NCBI GenBank assembly: GCA_964454015.1
Contig: CAYVQF010000005.1
Span: 62,001 to 126,000, forward strand
From: CAYVQF01 sp964454015
GTDB lineage: Bacteria > Myxococcota_A > Bradymonadia > UBA4248
Direction of reading: 5' to 3'
Length of the DNA stretch: 64,000 nt
Of the stretch, positions 42,005-51,287 are shown piece by piece (the stretch's first letter is position 1; each line of letters opens with the position of its first letter). Under the pieces are notes generated by a model, which saw only the letters and a list, made by a program, of their open reading frames with translations, made no database searches and was not told where the DNA came from. Made by a program: the position numbers and the translations under genes.

Positions 42005-42320
42005 AGGGCTTCGATGGGCGAGTGGGTGGCGGTGTCAGTCTCTTTCCGATCTTTGTTACGGACGCGCCCCACTTGGGGTTTGCTGTGGTGCTCTGGGGCG
42101 GCACCCAGGGGCAGCATAGGCCCCAGCGGTGTGAGGAGCAACCCGAGAGGCGCGGGTAGGTTTGCGGACGCGCACTTGTGTGCGCCACGCGCTAGACGGC
42201 GAGCCGTGGATAGGCTATGGATCGTAGGCGTGCCGGTCTTTTGCTTTGGCCAGGCCGTCACACGCATGAGTCTTGGACCTTCATCACTCATTCTTTCGGG
42301 AACGCCGCAAGGAGCCACCG
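42005..42320. other. Divergent intergenic region
   Basis: 316 bases between peptide deformylase and the TPR protein. It contains the ribosome site AAGGAG (42309-42314) for the gene at 42321. No other feature is seen. Confidence 0.5.
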
Positions 42321-44522
42321 ATGCAGCCCAGACGAGCAGAGTACATCGACTACGGCGAAATCCAACGCGTGGTTGGGATCGCGACGGATGCAGGGGACCT
42401 CAACAAGATCAAGGTAGTGTTGGAGCCACTCTTGTCGAAGGACGATTGCACCCGGAGTGCTGCGGAGAATCTTTTTTTATACAAGGCCTTAGGGCGTTTG
42501 TATCGCGAGATGGGGATGGGGGACGAGTCCCAGATGGCCTTTTCTCAGGCCTACGGCTACGACTCACGGGATCTGGAGGTGCTCGAAGAGCAAGCTGGCG
42601 CGGTGTTGCGTGGCGAGCCCGTGGATGACAGCGAGCGGGTTTTGCAGCGTATTTTACTGCACCACCGCTTCAGCACCAAGCCGCAGATCGTGGCGCGGGT
42701 ATACCAAGCCATGGGGGCGCGGTTTCAGAGCGCCGGTGAGTTGGACCAGGCGCGCGTGGCCTATGAGAAGGCCTTGGAAGTGCGCCCAGGTGACATGGAG
42801 CTGATTTCTTCGCTGTTGAGCGTGGCTGAGGAGTCAGGGGATGACGAGGCCATCGTCGAAGTACGGGAGAAACTCCTGGCGACGTTGACCAACGCCGAGA
42901 GTCGTGCGGCCGTGTTGGTGGCGATTGGTGACGATTACATCAAGCGTTTCAATGACCCGCAGCGCGCGATTGATGCCTATGAGCGGGCCTTGGCCGAGTG
43001 TGCCGTCAGTGAGCCGGCGCTGTTGCGCGTGGTGGACCTGTCGGTGCGACGGGAGGACTGGCATCGGGCCGTGGGGGCGCTGGTCACCCTCGGTGAGACG
43101 GCAGAGGATGTGGGGGCCAAGATCAAGTACTTGGCCAAGGCGGCGACGATCTACAAGGACCACCTGAACGAAACGATTCGTGCGGTTCAGGTGTACAACC
43201 AGCTCCTCGACCTCGATCCTCTGCAGCTCGACATTTTCAAAATCCTCGCCCGGATTCTGCTCGACCAAGAGGACTGGGCGGGCTTGGAAGAGAACTATGT
43301 GCGGATGATCGAGCGACACCGACGTTTGCCGAGCCTACAGAGCAACGTCATGGTGGTGCTGTGCCGGAACCTGGGGGAGCTGCGTTTGCGCCACCTCAAC
43401 AATCTGTTGGGGGCAGCCCAGGCCTACCAGGTGGCCAGTGACATTTTGCCCGATAACGTGGGCTACCACCAGATCCTCGGCGACTTGTACGGGCGCCTCG
43501 ATGACAGCCTGGATAAGGCGGTGGCGGAGCAGCGGGAGATCCTGCGTCTGGCCCCCGACAAGCTGGAGGCCGTCGATGCGTTGGCGGTGCTCTATCGGCG
43601 CATGGGCCGCTTCGATGAGTCGCTGTGTGTGTACCGTGTCCTCGATGTGTTGCAGCGTCTCGATGAAGAGGGCGCCCGCATCGTGGAGAAGTTCAATACG
43701 CCGCGGCCGCCGCGTATCGACATGCTGCTCACGGATGAGATCTGGGAGTACCTGCGTTCGGAGTTGTTGGAGCGATCGCTGCTGCGTCTCTTCTCGATCA
43801 CTGGGCCGGCTTTGGCCGAGTGTTTTGCCCACGACCTGGATTTTTACGGGCTGCGCGAGAAGGAGGCCAAGATCGCCTTGGACGAGCCCACGGTCGTGGC
43901 GCGCAACGTCTTGGCCGTAGCCAAGCCGCTGGGCTTCCACCCACCGCCGAACGCCTTCCTCAATCCCAAGCTGCGCGGCATGCGCAACGCCTATCTGTTG
44001 CCGCCGGCCTTGTTGGTTGGGACGGACATGGTGTCGGGCCGTGAGGAGCGGGAGGTCGCCTTTGCTTGCGCCAAGGCCGTCGCCTTACTGCGTCCTGAGT
44101 TTTACATTTCCCAGTTTGGCGGCTCGAAGGTGATGGAGGGGGTGATCTACACGGTGTTCAAGACGGTGCGCCCCGATCTGAACATCGATCTCTCGAAGAA
44201 CATGCTGCGGGTGTCCAAGGTCTTGGAGCGCAAGTTGACCCATCTCGAGTTTGGTGCGCTCAAGTCACTGGTGGACGAGCGCATCGAGAGCGGGACCAAC
44301 CTCAACGTTCGCCTCTTCATGGAGGCCGCTGAGGATACGGTCAACCGAGTGGGACTGCTCTTCGCGGACGACCCACGGGTGGCCCAGCGGATTCTGGAGA
44401 TCGACGAGAGCAATCTGAGCACCCGCAGTGTTCCCGATCGCTTGGGTCCCCTGCTGGTGTGGGCGATCTCCGAGCAATACATGGCGCTGCGCAAGCGCAT
44501 TGGGGTCGCGATCAGCGCCTAG
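42321..44522 (+). CDS. Cytoplasmic TPR-repeat protein
   Basis: 733 residues. ATG 42321 is preferred because AAGGAG lies seven bases upstream. No signal or membrane segment. The first 450 residues are TPR-like helical pairs (KALGRLYREMGMGDESQMAF, AMGARFQSAGELDQARVAYE, RVLQRILLHHRFSTKPQIVA, ALAVLYRRMGRFDESLCVYR), the last 270 are a different helical domain with conserved-looking PNAFLNPKLRGMRNAYLLPP and REEREVAFACAKAVALLRPE, which resembles the C-terminal domain of related myxobacterial TPR proteins of unknown role. Likely a protein-interaction scaffold. Confidence 0.75.
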   Translation: MQPRRAEYIDYGEIQRVVGIATDAGDLNKIKVVLEPLLSKDDCTRSAAENLFLYKALGRLYREMGMGDESQMAFSQAYGYDSRDLEVLEEQAGAVLRGEPVDDSERVLQRILLHHRFSTKPQIVARVYQAMGARFQSAGELDQARVAYEKALEVRPGDMELISSLLSVAEESGDDEAIVEVREKLLATLTNAESRAAVLVAIGDDYIKRFNDPQRAIDAYERALAECAVSEPALLRVVDLSVRREDWHRAVGALVTLGETAEDVGAKIKYLAKAATIYKDHLNETIRAVQVYNQLLDLDPLQLDIFKILARILLDQEDWAGLEENYVRMIERHRRLPSLQSNVMVVLCRNLGELRLRHLNNLLGAAQAYQVASDILPDNVGYHQILGDLYGRLDDSLDKAVAEQREILRLAPDKLEAVDALAVLYRRMGRFDESLCVYRVLDVLQRLDEEGARIVEKFNTPRPPRIDMLLTDEIWEYLRSELLERSLLRLFSITGPALAECFAHDLDFYGLREKEAKIALDEPTVVARNVLAVAKPLGFHPPPNAFLNPKLRGMRNAYLLPPALLVGTDMVSGREEREVAFACAKAVALLRPEFYISQFGGSKVMEGVIYTVFKTVRPDLNIDLSKNMLRVSKVLERKLTHLEFGALKSLVDERIESGTNLNVRLFMEAAEDTVNRVGLLFADDPRVAQRILEIDESNLSTRSVPDRLGPLLVWAISEQYMALRKRIGVAISA

Positions 44523-44593
44523 TTCTGGGCGATCTCTGCTGGCCAATGAAACTGCTGGGCGTTCTCGATTGTCATCCGTTTACGTGCTTGGAC

Positions 44594-44938
44594 TCAGAAG
44601 AGTGTGAGCACGGCTACGCCGATGGCGATGCTCACGAGGCCACGGGCGCGGGCCTTCCAGCCGGTGAGGATGCCGAAGGGACCGCGGTAGAAGGCGGTCA
44701 GGAGCGGATACATGCCCGCGAGGATCGCGGCGCTGGCGATGAGAGGCCAGACCAGCGCGGGGTAGACGAAGAACGACAGCAAGGCCAGCGCCAGCAGAAC
44801 AAAAGGGGGCCACTGATGCCGGTTCAAGAATTGGAGGGACGAGGCGGTGGGCCGTGCGGCTGGAGGTCGTGGGGGCTCGGGAACGACTTCCAAGTGTTTT
44901 TCTGGTGGCTTGGGGGCAGGAATGCTGTCGTGGGACAT
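44594..44938 (-). CDS. Small membrane protein
   Basis: 114 residues from ATG 44938 (AAGG upstream). A Pro-rich cytoplasmic N terminus precedes two transmembrane helices (FVLLALALLSFFVYPALVWP, LIASAAILAGMYPLLTAFY) and a third near the C terminus (GLVSIAIGVAVLTLF). No recognised family. Convergent with the TPR protein and divergent from the TonB-like gene at 45165, so its promoter probably lies in 44939-45164. Confidence 0.7.
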   Translation of the reverse strand: MSHDSIPAPKPPEKHLEVVPEPPRPPAARPTASSLQFLNRHQWPPFVLLALALLSFFVYPALVWPLIASAAILAGMYPLLTAFYRGPFGILTGWKARARGLVSIAIGVAVLTLF

Positions 44939-45164
44939 GGGATGACCTTGGTGCAGGCGGGAGCGGCGGCCACGAGGGGCGCAGGGTGACACCGATGCCA
45001 GGCCTTTACCATCGTCACCTATACGTGACAAGTCCACCACTTTTGAGTATGCTGGCCGCCGCGCTTTGGAACGCCCTTACGCAACGCAAGCGAGGGAAGA
45101 CCGGCAGGCTGCACGAGACCTTGTACAACTGGCCAATGGCCGCATGCCCCTAGGAGAGATTTAG

Positions 45165-46142
45165 ATGTCGAACAAAGACCTGAAAGGCTCGACTCCCGAG
45201 TCAAGCACAGGGTCGGCAGATGGGCTGGTGAGTCAGCGCAGTGAAAACTCGGTCTTGTTTTCGCTCAACAATTTGACCGCCATCAATGACAACGATGCCT
45301 CGCACGGCGCTGGTTATGCCTCGGGTGGCGGTGCGCTGGGTGGCGCCGACAAGTCAGGGCTCATCGATCTCAACACGTTGGCGCGTTTGGGCGCGGGTTC
45401 GGCGACGGGTGGCGGGGACACGAGCACGGGATCGGCGGCGGCGGCGCCGGCGCTGTTCAATGTTGGGGCGCGGCGTTCCAACAAGGGCCTGATGATTGGT
45501 ATCGCCTTTTTGGTGATCGTCGTCTTGGGGCTTGGGGGGACGCTGACCTACCTCATGGTTTTCAAAGCAGAAGAGCCCAAGCCGGCCGTCGCTGAGGCGG
45601 AACCGGAAGAGAAGGACCCGGCGGCTGAGGCCGGTGTGGATCCCGACACGATCGTGACCCACGCCACGGCACGCCGGGTGGTGGATGTTCCTGATGAACC
45701 CGAGGAAGACGAAGAAGAGAAGCGCAAGGCAGAGGAAGCCGCGCGGGCTGCAGAAGAGGCCGCTGCTGCGGCCAAGGCCGCTGAAGCGAGCCGGCGGAGC
45801 AGTGATCGCGGCAGCCGGCGCGATGACAAGAAGAGCGGCGGTGACTCGGGTGAGGCGGCCAGCGAGTCCAAGCCACGCAGCAGTGGCAGCGGCCCCGATC
45901 CCAAGGCCGTGCGTGGGGTTCTGGACGGAAGCCAGGCCCGAGCCAAGAAGTGTGGCAAGGAAGGCGACATCGTCGTCCAGTTCAATCTGATGCCTTCCGG
46001 TAAGACCAGCGGTGTCAAAGCGGCCGGTGGCTCCCTGATGGGCACGCCGACTGAGCGCTGTGTGCTCGGCGTGGTGGAGCGTCTCGAGTTCCCAAGCTTC
46101 AGCGGTTCCGCCACACCCATCAAGTACTCCTATAAGTTGTAG
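45165..46142 (+). CDS. TonB-like single-pass protein with ENSVLFSL motif
   Basis: 325 residues. The cytoplasmic N terminus has two short linear motifs, ENSVLFSLNNL (about 26-36) and GLIDLNTLARL (about 65-75), of the kind that recur in myxobacterial envelope proteins. A transmembrane helix (about 108-130, LMIGIAFLVIVVLGLGGTLT) is followed by a charged Ala/Glu/Lys-rich linker (EEKRKAEEAARAAEEAAAAA) and a C-terminal AgmX/TonB-like domain (AKKCGKEGDIVVQFNLMPSG, ERCVLGVVERLEFPSFSG) with two Cys. It probably joins an ExbB/D motor to the outer membrane, perhaps the one at 28-34 kb. A strong ribosome site and a strong terminator (46165-46200) frame it as a single-gene unit. Confidence 0.8.
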   Translation: MSNKDLKGSTPESSTGSADGLVSQRSENSVLFSLNNLTAINDNDASHGAGYASGGGALGGADKSGLIDLNTLARLGAGSATGGGDTSTGSAAAAPALFNVGARRSNKGLMIGIAFLVIVVLGLGGTLTYLMVFKAEEPKPAVAEAEPEEKDPAAEAGVDPDTIVTHATARRVVDVPDEPEEDEEEKRKAEEAARAAEEAAAAAKAAEASRRSSDRGSRRDDKKSGGDSGEAASESKPRSSGSGPDPKAVRGVLDGSQARAKKCGKEGDIVVQFNLMPSGKTSGVKAAGGSLMGTPTERCVLGVVERLEFPSFSGSATPIKYSYKL

Positions 46143-46164
46143 GCCAACGAAGCTACGCCTCCGT

Positions 46165-46200
46165 GGCCCACCTCGCATGGCGCGAAGTGGGCCTTTTTTT
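46165..46200 (+). terminator. Rho-independent terminator
   Basis: GGCCCACCTCGC (46165-46176) pairs with GCGAAGTGGGCC (46182-46193) with one mismatch around an ATGGC loop, followed by seven T. It lies 22 bases after the TonB-like gene. Confidence 0.88.
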
Positions 46201-46417
46201 CTTCTCCTGTCGTTGCGCAGAGAGGGCGAAGTGATGCGATGCTTGGCTGATAATTGACAGGCCGCGCACAGGGAAGGCACAAATGAGGGTGTCGCCGTGG
46301 GCCCCATCTCGGTGGGCGCAACGAGGGCCGCCATGTGGCGTGAACTTGTCGCCGGGTGGGGTGTCTGAGGGCAGCGTGGCAGTGCTTGAACGGTGTGAGC
46401 TGATAAGGTGAAGGGGC

Positions 46418-49400
46418 GTGGGAAAGAAAGCAAAGGCAAAGAAGGGTAGCCCTGATGCGCCTGGGCAGGTCCGAGATGCGGCAGCGGCCGGTCTAGGGCC
46501 GGGCGCGCTCGAGCCGAGTGATGAGGTTTTTGCGCCGAATCCGTTTGCGGCAGTGGATGAGGAAGAGCGCCTGGATGACGACGGCTATGCTTCTGATGAT
46601 GAAGCGTGGGCCGATGGCCCGCCCCTGGATCCCTCGCTGCAGCTCGTGGATCTGTCCAAGCTGCGGCCGCGTCCCACGCCCTTGCGCCTCTTTTTGATGG
46701 CGGCGGTGGTGCTGGCCGTGCCTTACCTGATCATCAGCGACTGGGAGGAGATCGCCTATTTTCTGTCCCCCAACGAGCCCATCGATATCGGCAACGCCAT
46801 GGATTACATCATGGTGCGTGGTGAGGATGGCCGGATGATGCGCCGCAAGAACCTCGACGTGGCGCACAACTCCTTTGTTCGCGTCCGCGGACTGCCCGTG
46901 CACAAGGCGGTGGCCAATCCACAAGCGAGCCGTTTCACCTTGCGTTTCACCAAGAGCAACGAGCGGGTCCTCTACCAGCTCGAGGGGGCGCGGATTTTTG
47001 TCGAAGAGCCGCTGGCGACGACTCACCTGAAGGATTTTGGCCCCGAAGCGCTCGATAGCGCTGACGCCCGGACGAGCATCGAGTTGGTGGAGCTCGAGGG
47101 GCGCTTGTTGTCGATGGCGGAGGATGATGTCGGGGTCTATGCCGGGCTGCGTCACTACTACGCTTCGAAGTATGGCATGCGTTTTTGCGCCGATCTGTCG
47201 CCGGCAGAGATCGAGCGCGGAAGGGCCATGCTGGGCCGCGGCGGGTTGATCCTGAAGGCCGACCAAGATCTGGGTTTCATGCAGATGCCTTCGGGGAGTG
47301 ATGCCACGCTGTTCGCTGCCCACGCGGGTGGCCAAGGCCAGTGGTGGGTCGGCGGTTCGGAGGGCGTGCTGTTGCGCAGTGGAGATGGGATGCACTGGGA
47401 GCAGGTGCAGGCGGATCTCCAGCGCTCGCTCTTTGGTATCGCCATGGAGGAGGATGGACAGGTCGGGGTGGTGGTGGGGCGGCGCGGCTTGGTGGCCCTG
47501 ACGCAGGATGGTGGCGCTACTTTTTCCCAGCCCTATCCCTTCGTGGAGCAAGACCTGCGAGGGGTATTGGCGTTGGGAGAGGGGCGTTTCGTCGCCGTGG
47601 GCAACGAAGGTCTGGTGCTGCGGGCCAGCGAAGGCGGGCAGCGCTGGTCACCGGCGCCGGTCATGGTCAACCCCGTGTTCCGGCAGGTGCTGCGCACCGC
47701 CACAGGCGCGCACGTCGTGGTGGGGGATGGCGGCCGGATCCTGCGCCGTCGTGAAGACGGCGGGCCGTGGGTCGTAGCGGCTTCGCACAGCACGGCCGAT
47801 CTCTATGACATCAGCCAGGACCCGAGTGGACACCTGGTCGTGGTCGGAGCCGAGGGGACAGTGCTGCGCAGTGAGGACGATGGCGCGAGCTGGGAAGCGG
47901 CCGACGTGGCTTTCGTCGCCGGACTGAGTTTTCGGCGTTCTTTTGCGGCGGCGGCCTTTCACGACGATGGTCAGCGGTGGTTTGCTGTCGGTCGCAACGG
48001 CGTACTGGCGCGCTCGGCTGACGGGGCGCGTACGGTAGAGCTCTTGTCCCACAGCTATCGCTCTGCCGTGGTCCTGGAGCATATCCGCGCCGGGCGTTCT
48101 CTGCCGCAGGCGCTGAGTGCGTTGCTTCCAGTGGCGGATCTGCCGACGCTGCACGGTGTGGCCTGGGCCGGGGATGCGCTCTACGTGGTGGGGAGGAAGG
48201 GGACATTTTTGGTGAGCCTGGACCACGGTCTGACCTGGCGCAAGCGCCATCTGCCCGTGACTGGCGACCCCGATCTGTACGCCATTGCCTTTCTCGACGC
48301 CGACCTTGGCTTCATCGGTGGCGCGGGAGGGCTGCTGCTCAAGACGGAGGATGGTGGCCAGGTGTGGCGCGAAGTGGCCTCAGAGACCAAGCGCAACATC
48401 CACACCTTGCGGCCCGTCGCCGGGGATCCTCGCTTGGTTCTTTTCGCTGGGGATCATGCCCTGTGGGGCTTCTGGCGTGAGAGCGACAACCGCTGTTACG
48501 TGCGCGCTGGCAGCGGCGAGGGTGCCTACCGCGGACTGGCGCTAGGGGCGGATTTCACGGGTCGCGTCAACGCGTTGCGGCTGGTGGTGGTGGGTGAAGG
48601 CGGCGCCATTCTGGGGGTGGACGAGGAGGAGAGCCGGGTCGCGCCGTTGTGGACCCACGCGCCAGTGGACCTCTACGCCATGGCCGTCGCGGACGAAGCG
48701 CTGCCGACCTTGCCGCTGCGGCCCATTGGCCACATGGCGCTGGCAGCGGGCAGCGATGGGGCGGTGCTGCGCAGCTTCAATGGCGGCCTGTCCTTCCGGC
48801 AGGAGTCCACGGGCACGGCGGCGAAGTTGAGCGCCGTGGCGCTGTCCAAGGATGGGACCTTGGCGGCGGTGGGAGGCGAGGACGGGACCTTGCTCATCGA
48901 TGAGGAACAGTCCGGTCGGTGGCGTGAGGTGGCCCTGCCGACGCAAGATGCGGTGCGGGGCTTGGCCTATGTCGACGTGGGCGAAGGCCAGGAGGCGCTG
49001 TGGCTGGTAGCGGGGGCTTGTCTGTACGAAGGCCGCGGTGATGCGCCGGTGGTGGCGCTCTACTGTGCGGAGGAGCCGTTGACGGGTCTCTTCATCCATG
49101 GGGCGAAGCGGTTGCTGACGGGTGCCACGGGGGGGCTCTATCTCAGCGATGACGCGGGTCAGCTCTGGCGACGTGAAACGAGTGGCGTCGACGGCGCGCT
49201 GCACGCAGGGGCGTGGTGGCAGGATGGCTGGTGGGTGAGCGGCACGCGCGGTGTGGTCTTGCGTGCGGGGGTGAGCCCGGGCCAGTGGGAGCGGGTCGCC
49301 ACGGATGTGGCGGCTGAGCTGCGGGGGTTGGGAGCGGGCGTGGACGAGGAGGTGCTGTGGGTCGTGGGCGACGACGGGGTGGTGCTCAGCCGGCGACGCG

Positions 49401-50191
49401 ACGCCCAGACCTGGGAACGCTACCCAGCCGCGACGGCGGGAGCGCTGCGCACGCTCATTCGCGGCGCCGACGGCCAACTGTGGTTTGCTGGCGATGGCCA
49501 GCACATCTTCCACAGCGACGATGGCCTGCGCTGGTCGCCGCGCGGCACTTTCTTGGCCGGTTTTCACGGGCTGGCCATGAGCACGCCGGGGCCAGGCGCT
49601 GTCATCCTGGCCGTTGGGGACGAGGGGGTGGTGGCCAAGAGCGTGGACCACGGCGCGACTTGGCACCTCGTCGAGACGCCGACCAAGGCCAGCCTCTATG
49701 GTGTGGGCATAGCGCCCGATGGGCAGGTGGCGGCGGCGGTGGGGGCGGGGGGAACGATCCTGCGCAGCCGCAGCGGTGGCGATCTGTGGACCGCTTTGGA
49801 GCTCGATCTCCACGTCGATCTCTATGCGACGCAGGTGACCGCGCGGGCCGACGGGGAGCTGTTGACCTTGGTCGCGGGCAAAGGCGGGGTCTTCTACGCC
49901 GCCAAAGAGCGCAACATGCGGCGTTTCGACTTGTTGCCCGTACCGAGCACCGAGGACATTCGCGCCTTGGCCCTGAGCCGGGACGGAAGCGAAGTCCTCG
50001 CCGTGGGCGGCCAGCGCCAAGACCCGGGCGTGGTGTGTGAGAACGGCTACGTGCTGCGCCCGAATGAGAGCCCGCGCTCACGCTGGACTTATGCCCTCCT
50101 CTATGGGTTGCTGGCCCTCTTCGCGCTCTTCACTTTGGCCAAGCTGCTCCAAGGACTCTATATCATGGTGACCCCGCCGCCTGAGCTTTGA
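46418..50191 (+). CDS. Membrane-anchored YCF48-like beta-propeller protein
   Basis: 1257 residues from GTG 46418 (AAGGTGAAGGGG upstream). A Lys-rich N terminus, one transmembrane helix (about 89-108, LRLFLMAAVVLAVPYLIISD) and one near the C terminus (about 1225-1245, ALLYGLLALFALFTLAKLLQ) flank a very long run of YCF48/BNR-like repeats (VVVGAEGTVLRSEDDGASWE, FIGGAGGLLLKTEDGGQVWR, VAAAVGAGGTILRSRSGGDL). YCF48-type propellers assist photosystem II in cyanobacteria; in non-photosynthetic bacteria the same fold occurs in surface proteins of unknown role. No catalytic site is seen. Very large, hence probably a periplasmic scaffold. Confidence 0.82.
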   Translation: MGKKAKAKKGSPDAPGQVRDAAAAGLGPGALEPSDEVFAPNPFAAVDEEERLDDDGYASDDEAWADGPPLDPSLQLVDLSKLRPRPTPLRLFLMAAVVLAVPYLIISDWEEIAYFLSPNEPIDIGNAMDYIMVRGEDGRMMRRKNLDVAHNSFVRVRGLPVHKAVANPQASRFTLRFTKSNERVLYQLEGARIFVEEPLATTHLKDFGPEALDSADARTSIELVELEGRLLSMAEDDVGVYAGLRHYYASKYGMRFCADLSPAEIERGRAMLGRGGLILKADQDLGFMQMPSGSDATLFAAHAGGQGQWWVGGSEGVLLRSGDGMHWEQVQADLQRSLFGIAMEEDGQVGVVVGRRGLVALTQDGGATFSQPYPFVEQDLRGVLALGEGRFVAVGNEGLVLRASEGGQRWSPAPVMVNPVFRQVLRTATGAHVVVGDGGRILRRREDGGPWVVAASHSTADLYDISQDPSGHLVVVGAEGTVLRSEDDGASWEAADVAFVAGLSFRRSFAAAAFHDDGQRWFAVGRNGVLARSADGARTVELLSHSYRSAVVLEHIRAGRSLPQALSALLPVADLPTLHGVAWAGDALYVVGRKGTFLVSLDHGLTWRKRHLPVTGDPDLYAIAFLDADLGFIGGAGGLLLKTEDGGQVWREVASETKRNIHTLRPVAGDPRLVLFAGDHALWGFWRESDNRCYVRAGSGEGAYRGLALGADFTGRVNALRLVVVGEGGAILGVDEEESRVAPLWTHAPVDLYAMAVADEALPTLPLRPIGHMALAAGSDGAVLRSFNGGLSFRQESTGTAAKLSAVALSKDGTLAAVGGEDGTLLIDEEQSGRWREVALPTQDAVRGLAYVDVGEGQEALWLVAGACLYEGRGDAPVVALYCAEEPLTGLFIHGAKRLLTGATGGLYLSDDAGQLWRRETSGVDGALHAGAWWQDGWWVSGTRGVVLRAGVSPGQWERVATDVAAELRGLGAGVDEEVLWVVGDDGVVLSRRRDAQTWERYPAATAGALRTLIRGADGQLWFAGDGQHIFHSDDGLRWSPRGTFLAGFHGLAMSTPGPGAVILAVGDEGVVAKSVDHGATWHLVETPTKASLYGVGIAPDGQVAAAVGAGGTILRSRSGGDLWTALELDLHVDLYATQVTARADGELLTLVAGKGGVFYAAKERNMRRFDLLPVPSTEDIRALALSRDGSEVLAVGGQRQDPGVVCENGYVLRPNESPRSRWTYALLYGLLALFALFTLAKLLQGLYIMVTPPPEL

Positions 50192-50408
50192 TGGGGATCC
50201 ACGGGCCTGGGGCGTGCGCTGCGTCAAGGTGGGGGCGCCCGCGCAGGGGCTGCGCGTCGCGGCCGCATCGAGGCTGTTGACCGCAAGGGCGAGAAATTGC
50301 GCCCCATGAGCTCCGGGTCTAAGCTGGTGCGTGAGATGGTGTGCCCGCTCACACCGGTGCCGTTACAGGCGTTGGCGGGCTCCAGGAGAACGACGAGGAG
50401 AGGCGAGC

Positions 50409-51029
50409 ATGGATGCGAGCGCGGACACGATGGGTTGGCGATGGCCGGGTTGGCGGCTAGGAGTGTGCTTGGTTTTCGTTTTGGGCCTGGTGTGGCTGCC
50501 ACGGTCGGGCTGGGCCGACGCCAGCGCCGGGTGGTCTGCGTCGGAGGCGGGTCTGTTGTTGCTGGTGGGGCCGCAGATCGGCATCCACGGGCCACCGACG
50601 TCCTTCAAGGCGCAGGCGCAGGGTTGGCATTCTCTGACGGGGACGTTGGCCTTCGTGGGTGGTGTGGCGGTCAACGCCAGCGGCGCGACGGTCCTGCGAT
50701 CTGGCGACAACGCCACAGCCGATGCGCACTACGACTCGACCTTTGGGATGTCCTTTTGGTCGGGTCTGCGTTGGCTCTTCGAAGGGGTGCAGTGGCCGGT
50801 CTTGCCCTTCGTGCGTGCTGGCATAGGGGTTGATTTTACGGCGGCATCAGCGTTGGTGGGCTACCGCTTGGGTCCCGTAGGCGGCGGCGGTTTGGCCTTT
50901 CCTGTGGGGGAGGTCATTGATCTGGTGGGGGAGGTCGAGGTGGGTCTGGGCTTTGGGCAGTACCGTGGCAGTGGCGCCCTGTTGGCGGTGAGCCTCGATG
51001 TGTTGCTGGGGCTGCAGATGCGATTTTGA
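50409..51029 (+). CDS. Exported barrel-like protein
   Basis: 206 residues. ATG 50409 is preceded by GAGGAGAGGCGAG and gives a signal peptide (LGVCLVFVLGLVWLPRSGWA). The mature chain has alternating strands (ASEAGLLLLVGPQIGI, LTGTLAFVGGVAVNASGATV, FVRAGIGVDFTAASALVGYR, EVEVGLGFGQYRGSGALLAV) and ends LLGLQMRF with C-terminal Phe, so it is predicted to be a small outer-membrane barrel. It lies 217 bases after the propeller gene on the same strand. No family is recognised. Confidence 0.7.
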   Translation: MDASADTMGWRWPGWRLGVCLVFVLGLVWLPRSGWADASAGWSASEAGLLLLVGPQIGIHGPPTSFKAQAQGWHSLTGTLAFVGGVAVNASGATVLRSGDNATADAHYDSTFGMSFWSGLRWLFEGVQWPVLPFVRAGIGVDFTAASALVGYRLGPVGGGGLAFPVGEVIDLVGEVEVGLGFGQYRGSGALLAVSLDVLLGLQMRF

Positions 51030-51287
51030 GGCAGCCATGGGTGCGCTTGGGGTTGGGCCTCGGGTGTTGGGGTCTTCTGCATTCGAGTGTTGACAAGGCG
51101 GTCACGGTAGCTACACTGTGCAGCTTCGCGGGCGTGTAGTGCGCCGGTGCTGCGATGGAAATGGCTAGTTTCATTGAATTTACTTGCGAGATGCCGGTGG
51201 CGTTTGGGCAGGTGGCGCTTGTCTGGCGTTGTGGGTGTTTTGGGAGCTTGGGTGCCCTGAGCAGGGCGTGAATGCGAGTTCCTCGGC

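Noticed and set aside
48542..50020. 492-residue minus-strand frame
   Set aside because: His/Arg/Gln-rich shadow of the YCF48-like gene.
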